58,657 nt of DNA from Hoeflea sp. (GTDB lineage Bacteria; Pseudomonadota; Alphaproteobacteria; Rhizobiales; Rhizobiaceae): contig NZ_JAUXOD010000104.1 in NCBI RefSeq assembly GCF_030682515.1, positions 1 to 58,657 on the forward strand, in the 5' to 3' direction. The notes beneath the pieces are model-generated. The model saw nothing but the letters and a program-made list of their open reading frames with translations. It ran no database searches and had not been told where the DNA came from. This document shows, piece by piece, positions 36,784 to 46,418 of the stretch. Positions within the stretch are counted from its first letter, which is position 1; each line of letters starts with the position of its first letter. The position numbers and the translations under genes were made by a program.

Positions 36784-37347
36784 ATGCGTCGCCTTTCCCT
36801 TTTTGCAGTCCCCTGCCTGGCACTGGCCGCCCTCGCCCTGGGCCCGATGCTGGGCGCCAGGATGGACACCGGATCGGTGGCCCATGCGCAGTCCGCGGCC
36901 AAGGGCCCGAGCGGGCTGCCACTGCCGCGCTTTGTCAGCCTCAAGGCGCAGAGGGTCAATCTCAGGGTTGGCCCGGGCCGCGACTATGCCGTGTCCTGGC
37001 TCTACACCCGCTCCGGCGTGCCGATGGAGGTGATCCAGGAATATGACAACTGGCGCCGGGTGCGCGACGCCGAGGGCACAGAGGGCTGGGTCTACCAGTC
37101 GCTGCTGTCGGGCGATCGCACGGCGGTCACCGCGCCCTGGATGCGCGCCACCGGCAAGCAGGAATTCATCAACATGCACCGCGAGGCCCGCACCAACGCC
37201 AATATCGTCGCCCGCCTCGAGCCCGGCGTGGTGGTCGAGGTCAAGGCCTGCAACGGGGACTGGTGCGAGGCGCGCGCCGAGGGCGTGGGCGGCTGGGTGG
37301 CGCAGGACGAGCTCTGGGGCGCCTATCCCGGAGAAGCCTTCAAGTAG
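36784..37347 (+). CDS. Secreted SH3b domain protein
   Basis: A 187-residue protein with a signal peptide (MRRLSLFAVPCLALAALALG) and probable cleavage near AHAQS around residue 37. Two SH3b-like repeats follow. The first (about 53-107) reads RVNLRVGPGRDYAVSWLYTRSG and GTEGWVYQSLLSG; the second (about 125-178) reads INMHREARTNANIVARLEPG and GVGGWVAQDELWG. Bacterial SH3b domains often bind peptidoglycan peptides. There is no catalytic domain. The gene stands alone between the hydroxyacid dehydrogenase and the nucleotidase. Confidence 0.85.
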   Translation: MRRLSLFAVPCLALAALALGPMLGARMDTGSVAHAQSAAKGPSGLPLPRFVSLKAQRVNLRVGPGRDYAVSWLYTRSGVPMEVIQEYDNWRRVRDAEGTEGWVYQSLLSGDRTAVTAPWMRATGKQEFINMHREARTNANIVARLEPGVVVEVKACNGDWCEARAEGVGGWVAQDELWGAYPGEAFK

Positions 37348-37524
37348 GGCCACTGCCAGCGCCCCAGGCTCCTGATCCTGCGGCGCGGACGGGATCCGCG
37401 CCGCCGCCGATTGAGTGCGGCGAAATAGTCCGGACAGTCCCCAGGCCGTCATCGGCGCTTCATGAACCCATGGCAAGGCCTCCCGCGGGGATATGTTTCC
37501 TCTCCGCTGCTACAGGAGGCTATT

Positions 37525-39540
37525 TTGACCAGGGCAGGACTTCAATTTTCACGTCGTCATTTTTTGAAATCGGGTGCGGTCGTCGGTCTGACGGCGATGT
37601 CGCCGTCTCTCGCGTTTCGCGCCGGCGCTGCCGCCCAGGGCGAGTTGCAGATGGTTGCCGCAACGCCAAACCCGAATGGCGCCTTCGAGCGGCTTTTTTT
37701 GCTGAAGGGCGATCCGTTCGCCGGGCCGATCAGCACCATCATCACGGCCGAGGGCAATCCGGTTCCTCAATCATCGCTTGAGCCGGGCGAGCGGCGGGTT
37801 CTGCGGCTGATGCATTTCAATGACCTGCACAATCACATCACCGACACCCATGCCAAGAAGGGCGACACGCACCGGTTCTCGCAGATGGTCAAGAAGGTTC
37901 GCGAAGCCAAGGCCGCAGCATCGGACAACGAAGCGGTGCTGTTCATCTCCGGCGGCGACGACCACACGGGCTCGGTGTTCGACGAACTGCTGGGCTGGTC
38001 GCCCGAGGGCTTTGTCGCCGATCCCGCCTATCGAAGCTATTCGGCGGCAGGTGTCGACATCGCCGTGCTCGGCAATCACGAATTCGACCGCGGCTGCGAA
38101 GTGCTCAAGACCGGCCTTGACGCCGACGCCCGGTTCCCGGTGCTGTCGGCCAATGTCCACGGCTCGAAATTCATGGCCATGAACGAGGATTATACCTGCG
38201 CGGCGATTGCCGAAATCAAGGGCATGCGCATCGGCTTCATCGGTCTCACCACCGCCGTCGACACGCGCGTCGGCCAGGAGTCCGACCCGGATCTGGCTGT
38301 CACCAGCCCGGTCGAGGCGATCCGCAACCTGCTGCCGGCGGTGGCCTCGATTTCCGATGTCGTCGTCATCCTGTCCCATTGCGGCTACGGCTCGGGCAAC
38401 CACATGAGCGGCAAGGCCGCCACCAACCGGATGATCGGCGAAGGCGATTTCGACATCGCCGCCGCTGCCGGTCCCTTGACCGACAAGCCGATCGTGCTGA
38501 TCGGCGGTCATTCGCACACCCGCCTCAATGCCGAAGGCATCGAGGCCGACAACATGATCGAGGGCGTGCTTCTGACCCAGGCCGAGGCCAACGGCGCCTA
38601 TCTCGGCGACATCGCCATGTCGATCGCGGCCGACAACGGCCGCAAGGCCTGGTTCTCCTCGGTCAGCCTGCATCCGGTGAAAACCCGCGATGACCGGGTG
38701 GCCGCCGATGATCCGAAATACAAGGATCTGGAGCATGACGGCGACTTTGACGCGGCGTTCGAGGCGAAGCACATCGCGCCTCTGCTCGCAGCGTTGGACG
38801 AAAAGCTCACGGAAGTGATCGGAACCGTGGAGAATGACGAGCTGGTGTCGACCGAGCGCACCATCGCCGACCGCTACATCCGCGAATGCGCCATCGCCAA
38901 TTTCATGAACGATGCGCTGGTCGAACGGTCGTCGACCTTCGCCAATGGCCGGATCGACATCGCCATGTTCAACGCCACCGGATTGTCGGCAGGCATCAGC
39001 GAGGGGCCGCTCACCTTTAAGCAGTGGTTCGACGTCATGCCCTATGCGGACAATGTCCACGTGGCGACCATGACCGGCGCGCAGATCCAGGAGATGCTCG
39101 ACAACAACGCCAAGCGCATCCTGCGTCCCGAGGAACTCACCAATGCGGAGATCAAGCTCGACAGCTTCGTGTCGCGCGGCTTCCTGCATTTCTCCAAGGG
39201 CATCCGCTACCGTATCGACTACGGCAGTTCGGCAGCAGAAGCCCGTGCGGTCGATGTCGAGATCAACGGCAAGCCGCTGGCTGAGCAGATGGACGAGAGC
39301 TTCACCATCGCCTTCAACACCTATATCTCGCTCGGCGGCTTCGGCGAATCCTGGAACGGCAAGCCGATCGGCGGCGGCGTGGCGGGCGAGATCGCGAGCA
39401 TGGATCTGCGCCAGCTCAGCTATCTGCACACAGGCCTGGTGTACCGCAACGAGATCATCGCCTTCATCCGCGATGCGGGCGTCGTTTCGCCCGAGACCGG
39501 CGTGGTGCTGGACGGCCGGCTGCAGACAGCCAACGCCTGA
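37525..39540 (+). CDS. 5'-nucleotidase/UshA-type bifunctional metallophosphatase, Tat-exported
   Basis: A 671-residue protein. The first ~35 residues contain the twin-arginine signal SRRHFLKSGAVVGLTAMSPSLA, so it is exported folded with its metals. The N-terminal metallophosphoesterase domain has HFNDLHNHI, GNHEFDRG and GGHSHTRL. The C-terminal nucleotide-binding domain begins near 430 and contains the NATGLSAGISEG and FDVMPYADN segments. It would hydrolyse nucleotides or sugar nucleotides in the periplasm, releasing phosphate. The TTG at 37525, 5 bases after AGGAGG, is chosen over the upstream start at 37462, since it places the twin arginines near the N-terminus. Long stretches open in the antisense frame here are shadows. 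Confidence 0.88.
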   Translation: MTRAGLQFSRRHFLKSGAVVGLTAMSPSLAFRAGAAAQGELQMVAATPNPNGAFERLFLLKGDPFAGPISTIITAEGNPVPQSSLEPGERRVLRLMHFNDLHNHITDTHAKKGDTHRFSQMVKKVREAKAAASDNEAVLFISGGDDHTGSVFDELLGWSPEGFVADPAYRSYSAAGVDIAVLGNHEFDRGCEVLKTGLDADARFPVLSANVHGSKFMAMNEDYTCAAIAEIKGMRIGFIGLTTAVDTRVGQESDPDLAVTSPVEAIRNLLPAVASISDVVVILSHCGYGSGNHMSGKAATNRMIGEGDFDIAAAAGPLTDKPIVLIGGHSHTRLNAEGIEADNMIEGVLLTQAEANGAYLGDIAMSIAADNGRKAWFSSVSLHPVKTRDDRVAADDPKYKDLEHDGDFDAAFEAKHIAPLLAALDEKLTEVIGTVENDELVSTERTIADRYIRECAIANFMNDALVERSSTFANGRIDIAMFNATGLSAGISEGPLTFKQWFDVMPYADNVHVATMTGAQIQEMLDNNAKRILRPEELTNAEIKLDSFVSRGFLHFSKGIRYRIDYGSSAAEARAVDVEINGKPLAEQMDESFTIAFNTYISLGGFGESWNGKPIGGGVAGEIASMDLRQLSYLHTGLVYRNEIIAFIRDAGVVSPETGVVLDGRLQTANA

Positions 39541-39579
39541 TCAAAAACCATGGGCTGGCCCTATCCGGCCAGCCCATGG
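39541..39579 (-). terminator. Terminator of ilvD
   Basis: An exact 13-base stem, CCATGGGCTGGCC (39548-39560) and GGCCAGCCCATGG (39567-39579), with a 6-base loop. Read on the minus strand it is followed by TTTTTGA. This makes it a Rho-independent terminator for ilvD, whose stop is 36 bases away. For the plus-strand nucleotidase it lacks a T-run but may still stabilise the transcript end. Confidence 0.85.
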
Positions 39580-39614
39580 GAGCTTGAGATGATGCTTGGG
39601 TCCGCCTTGGCCCC

Positions 39615-41447
39615 TCAGAGAATACGCACCGCGCCCTTCGAGGCGCTGCTGGTCATTGACGCGTAAGCCTTGAGCGCGGTCGAGACGGCGCGCTTGCGCG
39701 GCTTTGAAGGCTGCCAGCCTTCGGCCTCGCGCGCCGCGCGGCGGGCGGCAAGCGTCGCCTCGTCGACGGCCAGATGGATGCTGCGATTGGGGATGTCGAT
39801 CTCGATGACATCGCCGTCCTCGACCAGGCCGATGGTTCCGCCTTCGGCCGCTTCCGGGGAGACATGGCCGATCGACAGGCCCGAGGATCCGCCGGAGAAG
39901 CGGCCGTCGGTGACGAGCGCGCAGGCCTTGCCCAGGCCCTTGGACTTGAGATAGCTGGTCGGATAGAGCATTTCCTGCATGCCGGGTCCGCCGCGCGGGC
40001 CCTCGTAGCGGATCAGCACCACCTGGCCGGGCTTGACCTTGCCGGTGAGAATGTCGGAGACGGCATCGTCCTGGCTTTCGAAGATCCGTGCAGGCCCCGA
40101 GAACTTCAGGATCGACTCATCGACGCCCGCGGTTTTGACGATGCAGCCATCCTCGGCCAGATTGCCGAACAGCACGGCGAGCCCGCCATCCGTGGAGAAC
40201 GCGTTCTCGACGTTGCGGATGACGCCGCTTGTGCGGTCAAGATCGACGCTGTCGTAACGGCGCGACTGGGAGAATGCCGTCTGCGTCGGCACGCCGCCGG
40301 GGGCGGCCCGGTAGAAATCATGCACCGCCGGATCGTTCGACTGGACGATGTCCCATTTCCTGAGCGCATCGGCCATGGTCTGTTCATGGATCGTGAACAC
40401 GTCTGTCTGGAGCAGTCCGGCCCGGTCGAGTTCGCCCAGGATCGCCATGATGCCGCCGGCACGATGGACATCTTCCATGTGCACGTCGCTCTTGGCCGGC
40501 GCGACCTTGCACAGCACGGGCACCTTGCGCGACAGCCGGTCGATGTCGGCCATGGTGAAATCGACCTCGCCCTCATGGGCGATGGCCAAGAGATGCAGCA
40601 CCGTGTTGGTGGAGCCGCCCATGGCGATGTCGAGCGTCATGGCGTTCTCGAAGGCGGCGAAGGAGGCTATCGAACGCGGCAGCACGCTCGAATCGTCGCC
40701 CTCGTAATGCTGTTTGGCCAGACCCACGATGGTGCGGCCGGCCTCCCGGAACAACCGCTCGCGATCGGCGTGGGTGGCGAGCGTCGAGCCGTTGCCGGGC
40801 AGCGCCAGGCCCATGGCCTCGGCCAGGCAGTTCATCGAATTGGCGGTGAACATGCCCGAGCAGGAGCCGCAGGTCGGGCAGGCGGAGCGCTCGATCGCCG
40901 CCACATCGGCGTCGCTGATCGTGTCATCGGCGGCGGCGACCATGGCGTCGACCAGGTCGAGCGCCTTCTCGGTGCCGTCCTCGAGGATGACCTTGCCAGC
41001 TTCCATCGGGCCGCCGGAGACGAAGATGACCGGAATGTTGAGCCGCATCGCCGCCATCAGCATGCCGGGGGTGATCTTGTCGCAGTTGGAGATGCAGACC
41101 ATGGCGTCGGCGCAATGGGCGTTGACCATGTATTCGACGGAATCGGCGATCAGTTCGCGCGAGGGCAGCGAGTAGAGCATGCCGTCATGGCCCATGGCGA
41201 TGCCGTCGTCGACGGCGATGGTGTTGAATTCCTTGGCGACGCCGCCCGCCTTCTCGATCTCGCCCGCCACCAGCTGGCCGAGATCCTTGAGATGGACATG
41301 GCCGGGCACGAACTGGGTGAAGGAATTGACCACCGCGATGATCGGCTTGCCGAAATCGCCGTCCTTCATCCCCGTTGCGCGCCAGAGCCCGCGGGCGCCC
41401 GCCATGTTGCGGCCATGGGTGGATGTTCTGGAACGATAGGGCGGCAT
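39615..41447 (-). CDS. ilvD: Dihydroxy-acid dehydratase
   Basis: A 610-residue iron-sulfur enzyme that makes the 2-oxoacid precursors of valine, leucine and isoleucine. Cluster ligands are in [12 protein letters not shown] and [18 protein letters not shown]. The family motifs [26 protein letters not shown] and [11 protein letters not shown] are all present. AGAGGAG lies 5 bases upstream of ATG 41447. The frame continues upstream to 41927, antisense to irr and spurious. It is a single gene with its own terminator. Confidence 0.97.
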   Translation of the reverse strand: MPPYRSRTSTHGRNMAGARGLWRATGMKDGDFGKPIIAVVNSFTQFVPGHVHLKDLGQLVAGEIEKAGGVAKEFNTIAVDDGIAMGHDGMLYSLPSRELIADSVEYMVNAHCADAMVCISNCDKITPGMLMAAMRLNIPVIFVSGGPMEAGKVILEDGTEKALDLVDAMVAAADDTISDADVAAIERSACPTCGSCSGMFTANSMNCLAEAMGLALPGNGSTLATHADRERLFREAGRTIVGLAKQHYEGDDSSVLPRSIASFAAFENAMTLDIAMGGSTNTVLHLLAIAHEGEVDFTMADIDRLSRKVPVLCKVAPAKSDVHMEDVHRAGGIMAILGELDRAGLLQTDVFTIHEQTMADALRKWDIVQSNDPAVHDFYRAAPGGVPTQTAFSQSRRYDSVDLDRTSGVIRNVENAFSTDGGLAVLFGNLAEDGCIVKTAGVDESILKFSGPARIFESQDDAVSDILTGKVKPGQVVLIRYEGPRGGPGMQEMLYPTSYLKSKGLGKACALVTDGRFSGGSSGLSIGHVSPEAAEGGTIGLVEDGDVIEIDIPNRSIHLAVDEATLAARRAAREAEGWQPSKPRKRAVSTALKAYASMTSSASKGAVRIL

Positions 41448-41643
41448 GAAACTCTCCTCTTGGACTTCCGCACGGCAGTCAGGCGCGCCTCCGCGCGGAC
41501 CCGACACAGTGGGGGAAGCTAGTAATGGGAAATCGGCAGCATTTCCAGAGCGATCTGGCCAATAGGCGAGAGCGGAGCGGTTCAATCGACAGGCATTGCC
41601 TGGCAAAGGCGTTCCATGAACCAAAATTGTGGCTGGGTGTGGC

Positions 41644-42114
41644 TCAGCGCTTGCGACGGACGCGGATGACCACGTCGACATGGGTGATTTCCATGCCGGG
41701 AGGCGCTTCGGGCAGGTTGGCCACGGAAATATTGCCCACGGGAATGTCGAGCACCTCGTTGGCGCCCTCGACCACGAAATGATGATGGTCGGAGACATTG
41801 GTGTCGAAATAGGTTTTCGCCGTTTCGAGCGACAGCACCCGGAGCAGGCCGGCTTCGGTGAACTGGTGCAGCGTGTTGTAGACAGTCGCCAGCGAGCAGG
41901 ACACGCCGACCTCGACGGCCTCCTCATGCAACTCTTCCGCGGTCAGGTGGCGATCGCCCTTGGCAAACAGCAGGTCCGCCAGCGCCACGCGCTGACGCGT
42001 CGGGCGCAGGCCGGCGCCGCGCAGGCGCAGGGCCGCGTCGCGGTCGGCGGATTTCGATAGGTGGGCGCCTGGCATGATCAGATGGGTCCAAACTGCAGAT
42101 TGCTTTCTTTCCAT
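41644..42114 (-). CDS. irr: Iron response regulator Irr (Fur family)
   Basis: A 156-residue Fur-family regulator that represses or activates genes of iron and haem metabolism in Rhizobiales. It has the core [36 protein letters not shown], the recognition helix [17 protein letters not shown], and the HHH motif in [13 protein letters not shown] that binds haem in Irr. It lacks the Fur C-terminal cysteine pair. ATG 42114 is chosen; ATG 42075 is an alternative, and the extension to 42315 is unsupported. It is divergent from fabA, the common rhizobial arrangement. Confidence 0.93.
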   Translation of the reverse strand: MERKQSAVWTHLIMPGAHLSKSADRDAALRLRGAGLRPTRQRVALADLLFAKGDRHLTAEELHEEAVEVGVSCSLATVYNTLHQFTEAGLLRVLSLETAKTYFDTNVSDHHHFVVEGANEVLDIPVGNISVANLPEAPPGMEITHVDVVIRVRRKR

Positions 42115-42313
42115 ATAACTTTTGTGTGGATTGCTTTCAATAGTCCCGCGACGGCTAGTTTCCGTAACGTCGCCTCTTTCGCTCGCTTGTCTCATCCGGT
42201 ATTCGGAGATGCCGCGCGGGCCGGTTTCGCTGTCATGCGGCGCTGTGCTAGCCTGCACGGCGACGGAATTGGGCGCCGCGCGGAAAGACGGCGAAACGGG
42301 AGACGCATATTTC

Positions 42314-42829
42314 ATGGTCGACAGGCAATCGAGCTACAGCTACGACGAACTTCTCACCTGCGCGGAGGGCGAGCTGTTCGGGCCCGGCAACGCGCAATTG
42401 CCGCTGCCGCCGATGCTGATGGTGCACCGGATCACCGACATTTCCGAAACCGGCGGCGAGTTCGACAAGGGCTACCTGCGCGCCGAATTCGACATCACCC
42501 CCGATCTCTGGTTCTTTCCCTGCCACTTCAAGGGTAACCCGGTGATGCCGGGCTGCCTGGGGCTCGACGGCATGTGGCAGCTGACCGGCTTCTATCTGGG
42601 CTGGCTTGGCGAGCAGGGCCGCGGCATGGCGCTGTCGACCGGCGAGGTGAAGTTCAAGGGCATGGTGACGCCGGACGTCAAACTGCTGGAATACGGCATC
42701 GATTTCAAACGCGTCATGCGCGGCCGGCTGGTGCTCGGCATCGCCAATGGCTGGCTCAAGGCCGATGGCGAGACGATCTACGCCGCCACGGATCTGAAGG
42801 TTGGCCTTGCCAAGGACAAAACCGCCTGA
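42314..42829 (+). CDS. fabA: 3-hydroxydecanoyl-ACP dehydratase/isomerase
   Basis: The 171-residue hot-dog fold enzyme dehydrates 3-hydroxydecanoyl-ACP and isomerises the product to cis-3-decenoyl-ACP, the branch point to unsaturated fatty acids. The catalytic pair is H71 ([14 protein letters not shown]) and D85 ([10 protein letters not shown]). Length matches the family. The frame upstream to 42122 is not conserved. It heads fabA-fabB-fabI. Confidence 0.96.
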   Translation: MVDRQSSYSYDELLTCAEGELFGPGNAQLPLPPMLMVHRITDISETGGEFDKGYLRAEFDITPDLWFFPCHFKGNPVMPGCLGLDGMWQLTGFYLGWLGEQGRGMALSTGEVKFKGMVTPDVKLLEYGIDFKRVMRGRLVLGIANGWLKADGETIYAATDLKVGLAKDKTA

Positions 42830-42902
42830 CACACCCTCCGGGCAAGGCGCCGCAGACCGGCGCCCAGAGATTTCAGGACCCTCCACAAGAAAGGGCAACA
42901 GC

Positions 42903-44123
42903 ATGAGACGAGTCGTTGTGACGGGAATGGGGATCGTATCCTCCATCGGCAACACCGCGAGCGAAGTGACCGAGTCGCTGCGCCAGGCCAGATCCGGCAT
43001 CAGCTTCAGCCAGGACTTCGCCGACCACGGCTTCCGCAGCCAGGTCTGGGGCGCGCCGACGCTGGACCCGACCGAGCTGGTCGACCGCCGCGCCATGCGC
43101 TTCCTGTCGCGCGGCGGCGCCTGGAACCATGTCGCCATGCAGCAGGCGATCGAGGATGCGGGCCTGACCGAAGCCGAGATCAGCCATGAGCGCACCGGCA
43201 TCGTCATGGGCTCTGGCGGACCCTCGACGCGCACGCTGATCGAGGCCGCCGACATCACCCGCAAGAACGGCAGCCCGAAGCGCATCGGCCCGTTCGCGGT
43301 GCCGAAATCGATGTCCTCGACGGCGTCGGCGACGCTCGCCACCTGGTTCTAGATCCACGGCGTCAACTACTCGATCTCGTCGGCCTGCTCGACCTCGGCG
43401 CACTGCATCGGCAATGCGGCGGAGCTGATCCAGTGGGGCAAGCAGGACATGGTGTTTGCCGGCGGCCACGAGGACCTCGACTGGACGATGTCGAACCTGT
43501 TCGACGCGATGGGGGCGATGAGTTCGAAGTACAACGACCAGGCAGCCACCGCGAGCCGCGCCTATGACATTTCCCGCGACGGCTTCGTCATTGCCGGCGG
43601 CGCCGGCGTGCTGGTGATGGAAGAGCTCGAGCACGCCAAGGCCCGCGGCGCCAAGATCTATGGCGAACTCACCGGCTACGGCGCGACCTCGGACGGCTAC
43701 GACATGGTGGCGCCGTCCGGCGAAGGCGCGATCCGCTGCATGCGCCAGGCGCTCGCGACGGTCAAAGGCCGGGTCGACTACATCAACACCCACGGCACCT
43801 CGACGCCGGTGGGGGACTCCAAGGAAATCGGCGCGATCCGCGAGGTCTTCGGCACCGACATGCCGCATGTGCAGTCGACCAAGTCGCTGACCGGGCATTC
43901 GCTCGGCGCCACCGGCGTGCAGGAGGCGATCTATTCGCTTCTGATGATGCAGGAGAAGTTCATCGGCGAAAGCGCCCACATCACCGAGCTCGACCCGGAA
44001 TTCGACGGCGTGCCGATCGTGCGCCACCGCATCGACGACGCCACGATCGACACGGTGCTGTCCAACTCCTTCGGCTTCGGCGGCACCAATGCGACGCTGG
44101 TGTTCCAGCGGCACGACCGGTGA
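42903..44123 (+). pseudogene. fabB: 3-oxoacyl-ACP synthase I, interrupted by an in-frame TAG
   Basis: FabB elongates unsaturated acyl-ACPs, and with FabA it is the anaerobic route to unsaturated fatty acids. The 406-codon frame is intact from MRRVVVTGMGIVSSIG to LVFQRHDR except for TAG at codon 150 (43350-43352). Related proteins have lysine there ([14 protein letters not shown]), so a single A-to-T change from AAG explains it. Catalytic residues all lie after the stop: Cys162 ([10 protein letters not shown]), HGTSTPVGD and GHSLGATG. Without readthrough the product has 149 residues and no active site. A downstream ATG at 43449 could not restore Cys162. No other decay is seen, so a base-call error or very recent mutation is likely. 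It overlaps the upstream end of fabI. Confidence 0.85.
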
Positions 44124-44167
44124 GCGGCGCGGGCGTGGGCGGCGAGGCAACCGGTGAGGGACAGGGC

Positions 44168-44977
44168 ATGAACGGACTGATGAAGGGCAAGCGCGGGCTG
44201 ATCATGGGGGTCGCCAACGACCACTCGATCGCCTGGGGGATTGCCACGCAACTGGCCGCGGCCGGCGCGGAACTGGCCTTCACCTACCAGGGCGAAGGGT
44301 TCGGCAAGCGGGTGAGGCCATTGGCCGACCGGCTCGGCTCGAAGCTGGTGCTGCCCTGCGACGTCGAGGACGTGGCGACCGTGGACGCGGTGTTCGAGCG
44401 GCTCAAGGCCGAATGGGGCCAGATCGACTTCGTCGTGCACGCCATCGGCTTCTCCGACCGCAACGAACTCAAGGGCCGCTATGCTGACGTGACCACACGG
44501 GCCAATTTCTCCCGCACCATGGTGATCTCGGCCTATTCCTTCACGGAAGTGGCGCAGCGCGCGGCCCCGCTGATGGCCGCCGGCGGCTCGATCCTGACGC
44601 TGACCTATGGCGGCTCGGTCAGGGTGATGCCCAACTACAATGTCATGGGCATCGCCAAGGCAGCACTCGAGGCCATGGTGCGCTATCTCGCCGCCGACTA
44701 CGGCCCGGACGGCATCCGCGTCAACGCGATCTCGGCGGGCCCGGTCAGGACGCTCGCGGGCGCGGGCATCGGCGACGCGCGCGCCATGTTCAGCTACCAG
44801 AAGAAGAACGCCCCCTTGCGCCGCACCGTCGACATCGGCGACGTCGGCAAATCCGCGCTCTATCTGCTCTCGGACCTCTCGTCGGGCGTGACCGGCGAGA
44901 TCCACTACGTCGATTCCGGCTTCAACATCACCTCGATGCCGATCGTGTCGGAGCTGAACAAGGCGGATGAGGGGTAG
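44168..44977 (+). CDS. fabI: Enoyl-ACP reductase (NADH)
   Basis: A 269-residue short-chain dehydrogenase-type enzyme that reduces trans-2-enoyl-ACP in the last step of each elongation cycle. It begins GLMKGKRGLIMGVANDHSIAWG, with active-site Tyr147, Tyr157 and Lys164 in LTYGGS..MPNYNVMGIAK. The preferred ATG is 44168. A GTG at 44120 overlaps the fabB stop (GTGA) and would add 16 unconserved residues. It is the target of triclosan in other bacteria. A terminator follows. Confidence 0.95.
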   Translation: MNGLMKGKRGLIMGVANDHSIAWGIATQLAAAGAELAFTYQGEGFGKRVRPLADRLGSKLVLPCDVEDVATVDAVFERLKAEWGQIDFVVHAIGFSDRNELKGRYADVTTRANFSRTMVISAYSFTEVAQRAAPLMAAGGSILTLTYGGSVRVMPNYNVMGIAKAALEAMVRYLAADYGPDGIRVNAISAGPVRTLAGAGIGDARAMFSYQKKNAPLRRTVDIGDVGKSALYLLSDLSSGVTGEIHYVDSGFNITSMPIVSELNKADEG

Positions 44978-45007
44978 ATTCTCGGCCTCAACGTTATGAA
45001 GTAAAGG

Positions 45008-45038
45008 AGCCTCGGATCGGACGATCCGGGGCTTTTTT
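45008..45038 (+). terminator. Intrinsic terminator of fabA-fabB-fabI
   Basis: AGCCTCGGATCG (45008-45019) pairs with CGATCCGGGGCT (45022-45033), with one G-T pair, followed by TTTTTT. It stands 31 bases after the fabI stop. Confidence 0.85.
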
Positions 45039-45220
45039 GATTCTTTCGGACCTCCGCGACCCACCCGGAATTTGCCGATGCAGGCGGACTTTGTGAGCGG
45101 TTTGTTCGATTGCAAGCATAGAGGCTGGATGTGTTCCTTCCTGGGCGTTGCAGAGGCCATGCAAGGCGGCGGCCAATTGTTCCGGGGAGCGGCCCGCCAA
45201 AGCGAAGGCCTCTTGCATTT

Positions 45221-45256
45221 AGTGCGATACCGCACTATACAGTGCGATATCGTACT
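45221..45256. promoter_or_regulatory. Tandem palindromic operator for the nitroreductase-MarR operon
   Basis: Two 16-base near-palindromes, AGTGCGATACCGCACT (45221-45236) and AGTGCGATATCGTACT (45241-45256), lie exactly 20 bases apart, so both face the same side of the helix. The second ends at the AAAGGAG ribosome site. This is a typical layout for a dimeric MarR protein such as that encoded at 46411. Binding would block transcription or translation start. Confidence 0.65.
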
Positions 45257-45269
45257 AAAGGAGATGACT

Positions 45270-46418
45270 ATGAACTTGACACGGCGTAAGATGATTTTCC
45301 TCGTTGGCGGAGGCGCTGTCGTTGCCGCCGGGAGTGCCTTTGGATATGCAGCGACACGCACCCCCCAGACGGCTCACCTTCCCTGGGACCTGGCGGGCAA
45401 ATACAGCGATCCACGCATGCGGGCGCTGTCCTGGGCCTTGCTTGCCCCAAACCCTCACAACCGCCAGCCTTGGCTGGCTGATCTTTCCGAGGACGGGATC
45501 ATAACTCTGCACGCGGATCGCGACCGGATGCTGCCTCACACAGACCCCTTCAACCGACAGATCACCATCGGACTTGGGTGCTTTCTGGAACTGTTGCGCA
45601 TGGCTGCAGCCGAGGATGGCCTCCACATCGAAACGGCACTGTTCCCGCAAGGCAGCAGTGCTGCAGGGCTGGATCAGCGACCCGTTGCCCGCATCGCCTT
45701 TGCATCTGATCCGGCGGTCGTACGTGACCCGTTGTTCGCGCTGGTTCCTGACCGACGCTCCAACAAGGAACCGTTCGATGTCGACCGCCCCGTGGCGCCC
45801 GCGTTGCTGTCGGAACTCGCGGCTGTAGTGCGCAGCGGCGCGCAGTTCGGCGGCACCGTCGATCCGACCGAAGTTCATGATCTGCGTTTGCTGACGCGCG
45901 AAGCGCTGCGGATCGAGGTTGAAACGCCCCACACCTATCAGGAGAGTGTCGATCTTTTCCGTATCGGCCACCATGAAGTGGATGCCAATCCCGACGGTAT
46001 CGATTTCACTGGGCCGCTCTTCGAGACGCTGCGACTGACCGGGCAGTTCAACCGTGAAGCTGCTTTGGACCCGACGAATTTTGCCTACAAATCAGGCCTC
46101 GATGCAGTTTTCGCCAATACCGATACGGCCATGGGCCACGTCTGGCTGGTTACGAATGACAATAGCCGCGAAACACAGATCGCCACGGGAGCTGACTGGC
46201 TGCGCGTCAACATTGCGGCGACAGCAACGGGTCTCGGGTTTCAACCACTGAGCCAGGCTTTACAGGAATTTCCCGAAATGGCCGAACCCTTCCGTCAGGT
46301 GCATGAACGCCTTGCACCTGAAGGGGGCACGGTTCAAATGTTGTCGCGCATCGGCTATGGTCCACAAGTTGGCAAGAGCCCTCGTTGGCCATTGGAAAGC
46401 AGAATCATGAATGTCTGA
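45270..46418 (+). CDS. Acg-like nitroreductase family protein with signal sequence
   Basis: A 382-residue protein. The N-terminus MNLTRRKMIFLVGGGAVVAAGSAFG looks like a Tat signal (RRKMIF), suggesting export. The body has Acg-type nitroreductase features: NPHNRQPW at about 61-68, the central RRSNKEPFD segment, and a terminal IGYGP. Such proteins bind or sequester FMN, and their redox role is often unclear. The ATG at 45270 is preferred to 45264, because AAAGGAG abuts the latter. Its stop overlaps the MarR start. The pair is flanked by terminators at 45008 and 46894, and has the look of an acquired, self-regulated cassette. Confidence 0.82.
   Translation: MNLTRRKMIFLVGGGAVVAAGSAFGYAATRTPQTAHLPWDLAGKYSDPRMRALSWALLAPNPHNRQPWLADLSEDGIITLHADRDRMLPHTDPFNRQITIGLGCFLELLRMAAAEDGLHIETALFPQGSSAAGLDQRPVARIAFASDPAVVRDPLFALVPDRRSNKEPFDVDRPVAPALLSELAAVVRSGAQFGGTVDPTEVHDLRLLTREALRIEVETPHTYQESVDLFRIGHHEVDANPDGIDFTGPLFETLRLTGQFNREAALDPTNFAYKSGLDAVFANTDTAMGHVWLVTNDNSRETQIATGADWLRVNIAATATGLGFQPLSQALQEFPEMAEPFRQVHERLAPEGGTVQMLSRIGYGPQVGKSPRWPLESRIMNV

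Noticed and set aside
37771-39429. Open frame of 552 codons opposite the nucleotidase
   Set aside because: Antisense shadow, no homology and no start site.
43340-43460. Possible frameshift or two separate genes in fabB
   Set aside because: The frame before and after TAG is the same and the alignment is continuous with lysine expected at the stop, so it is a nonsense codon, not a shift; the downstream ATG misses the active-site cysteine.
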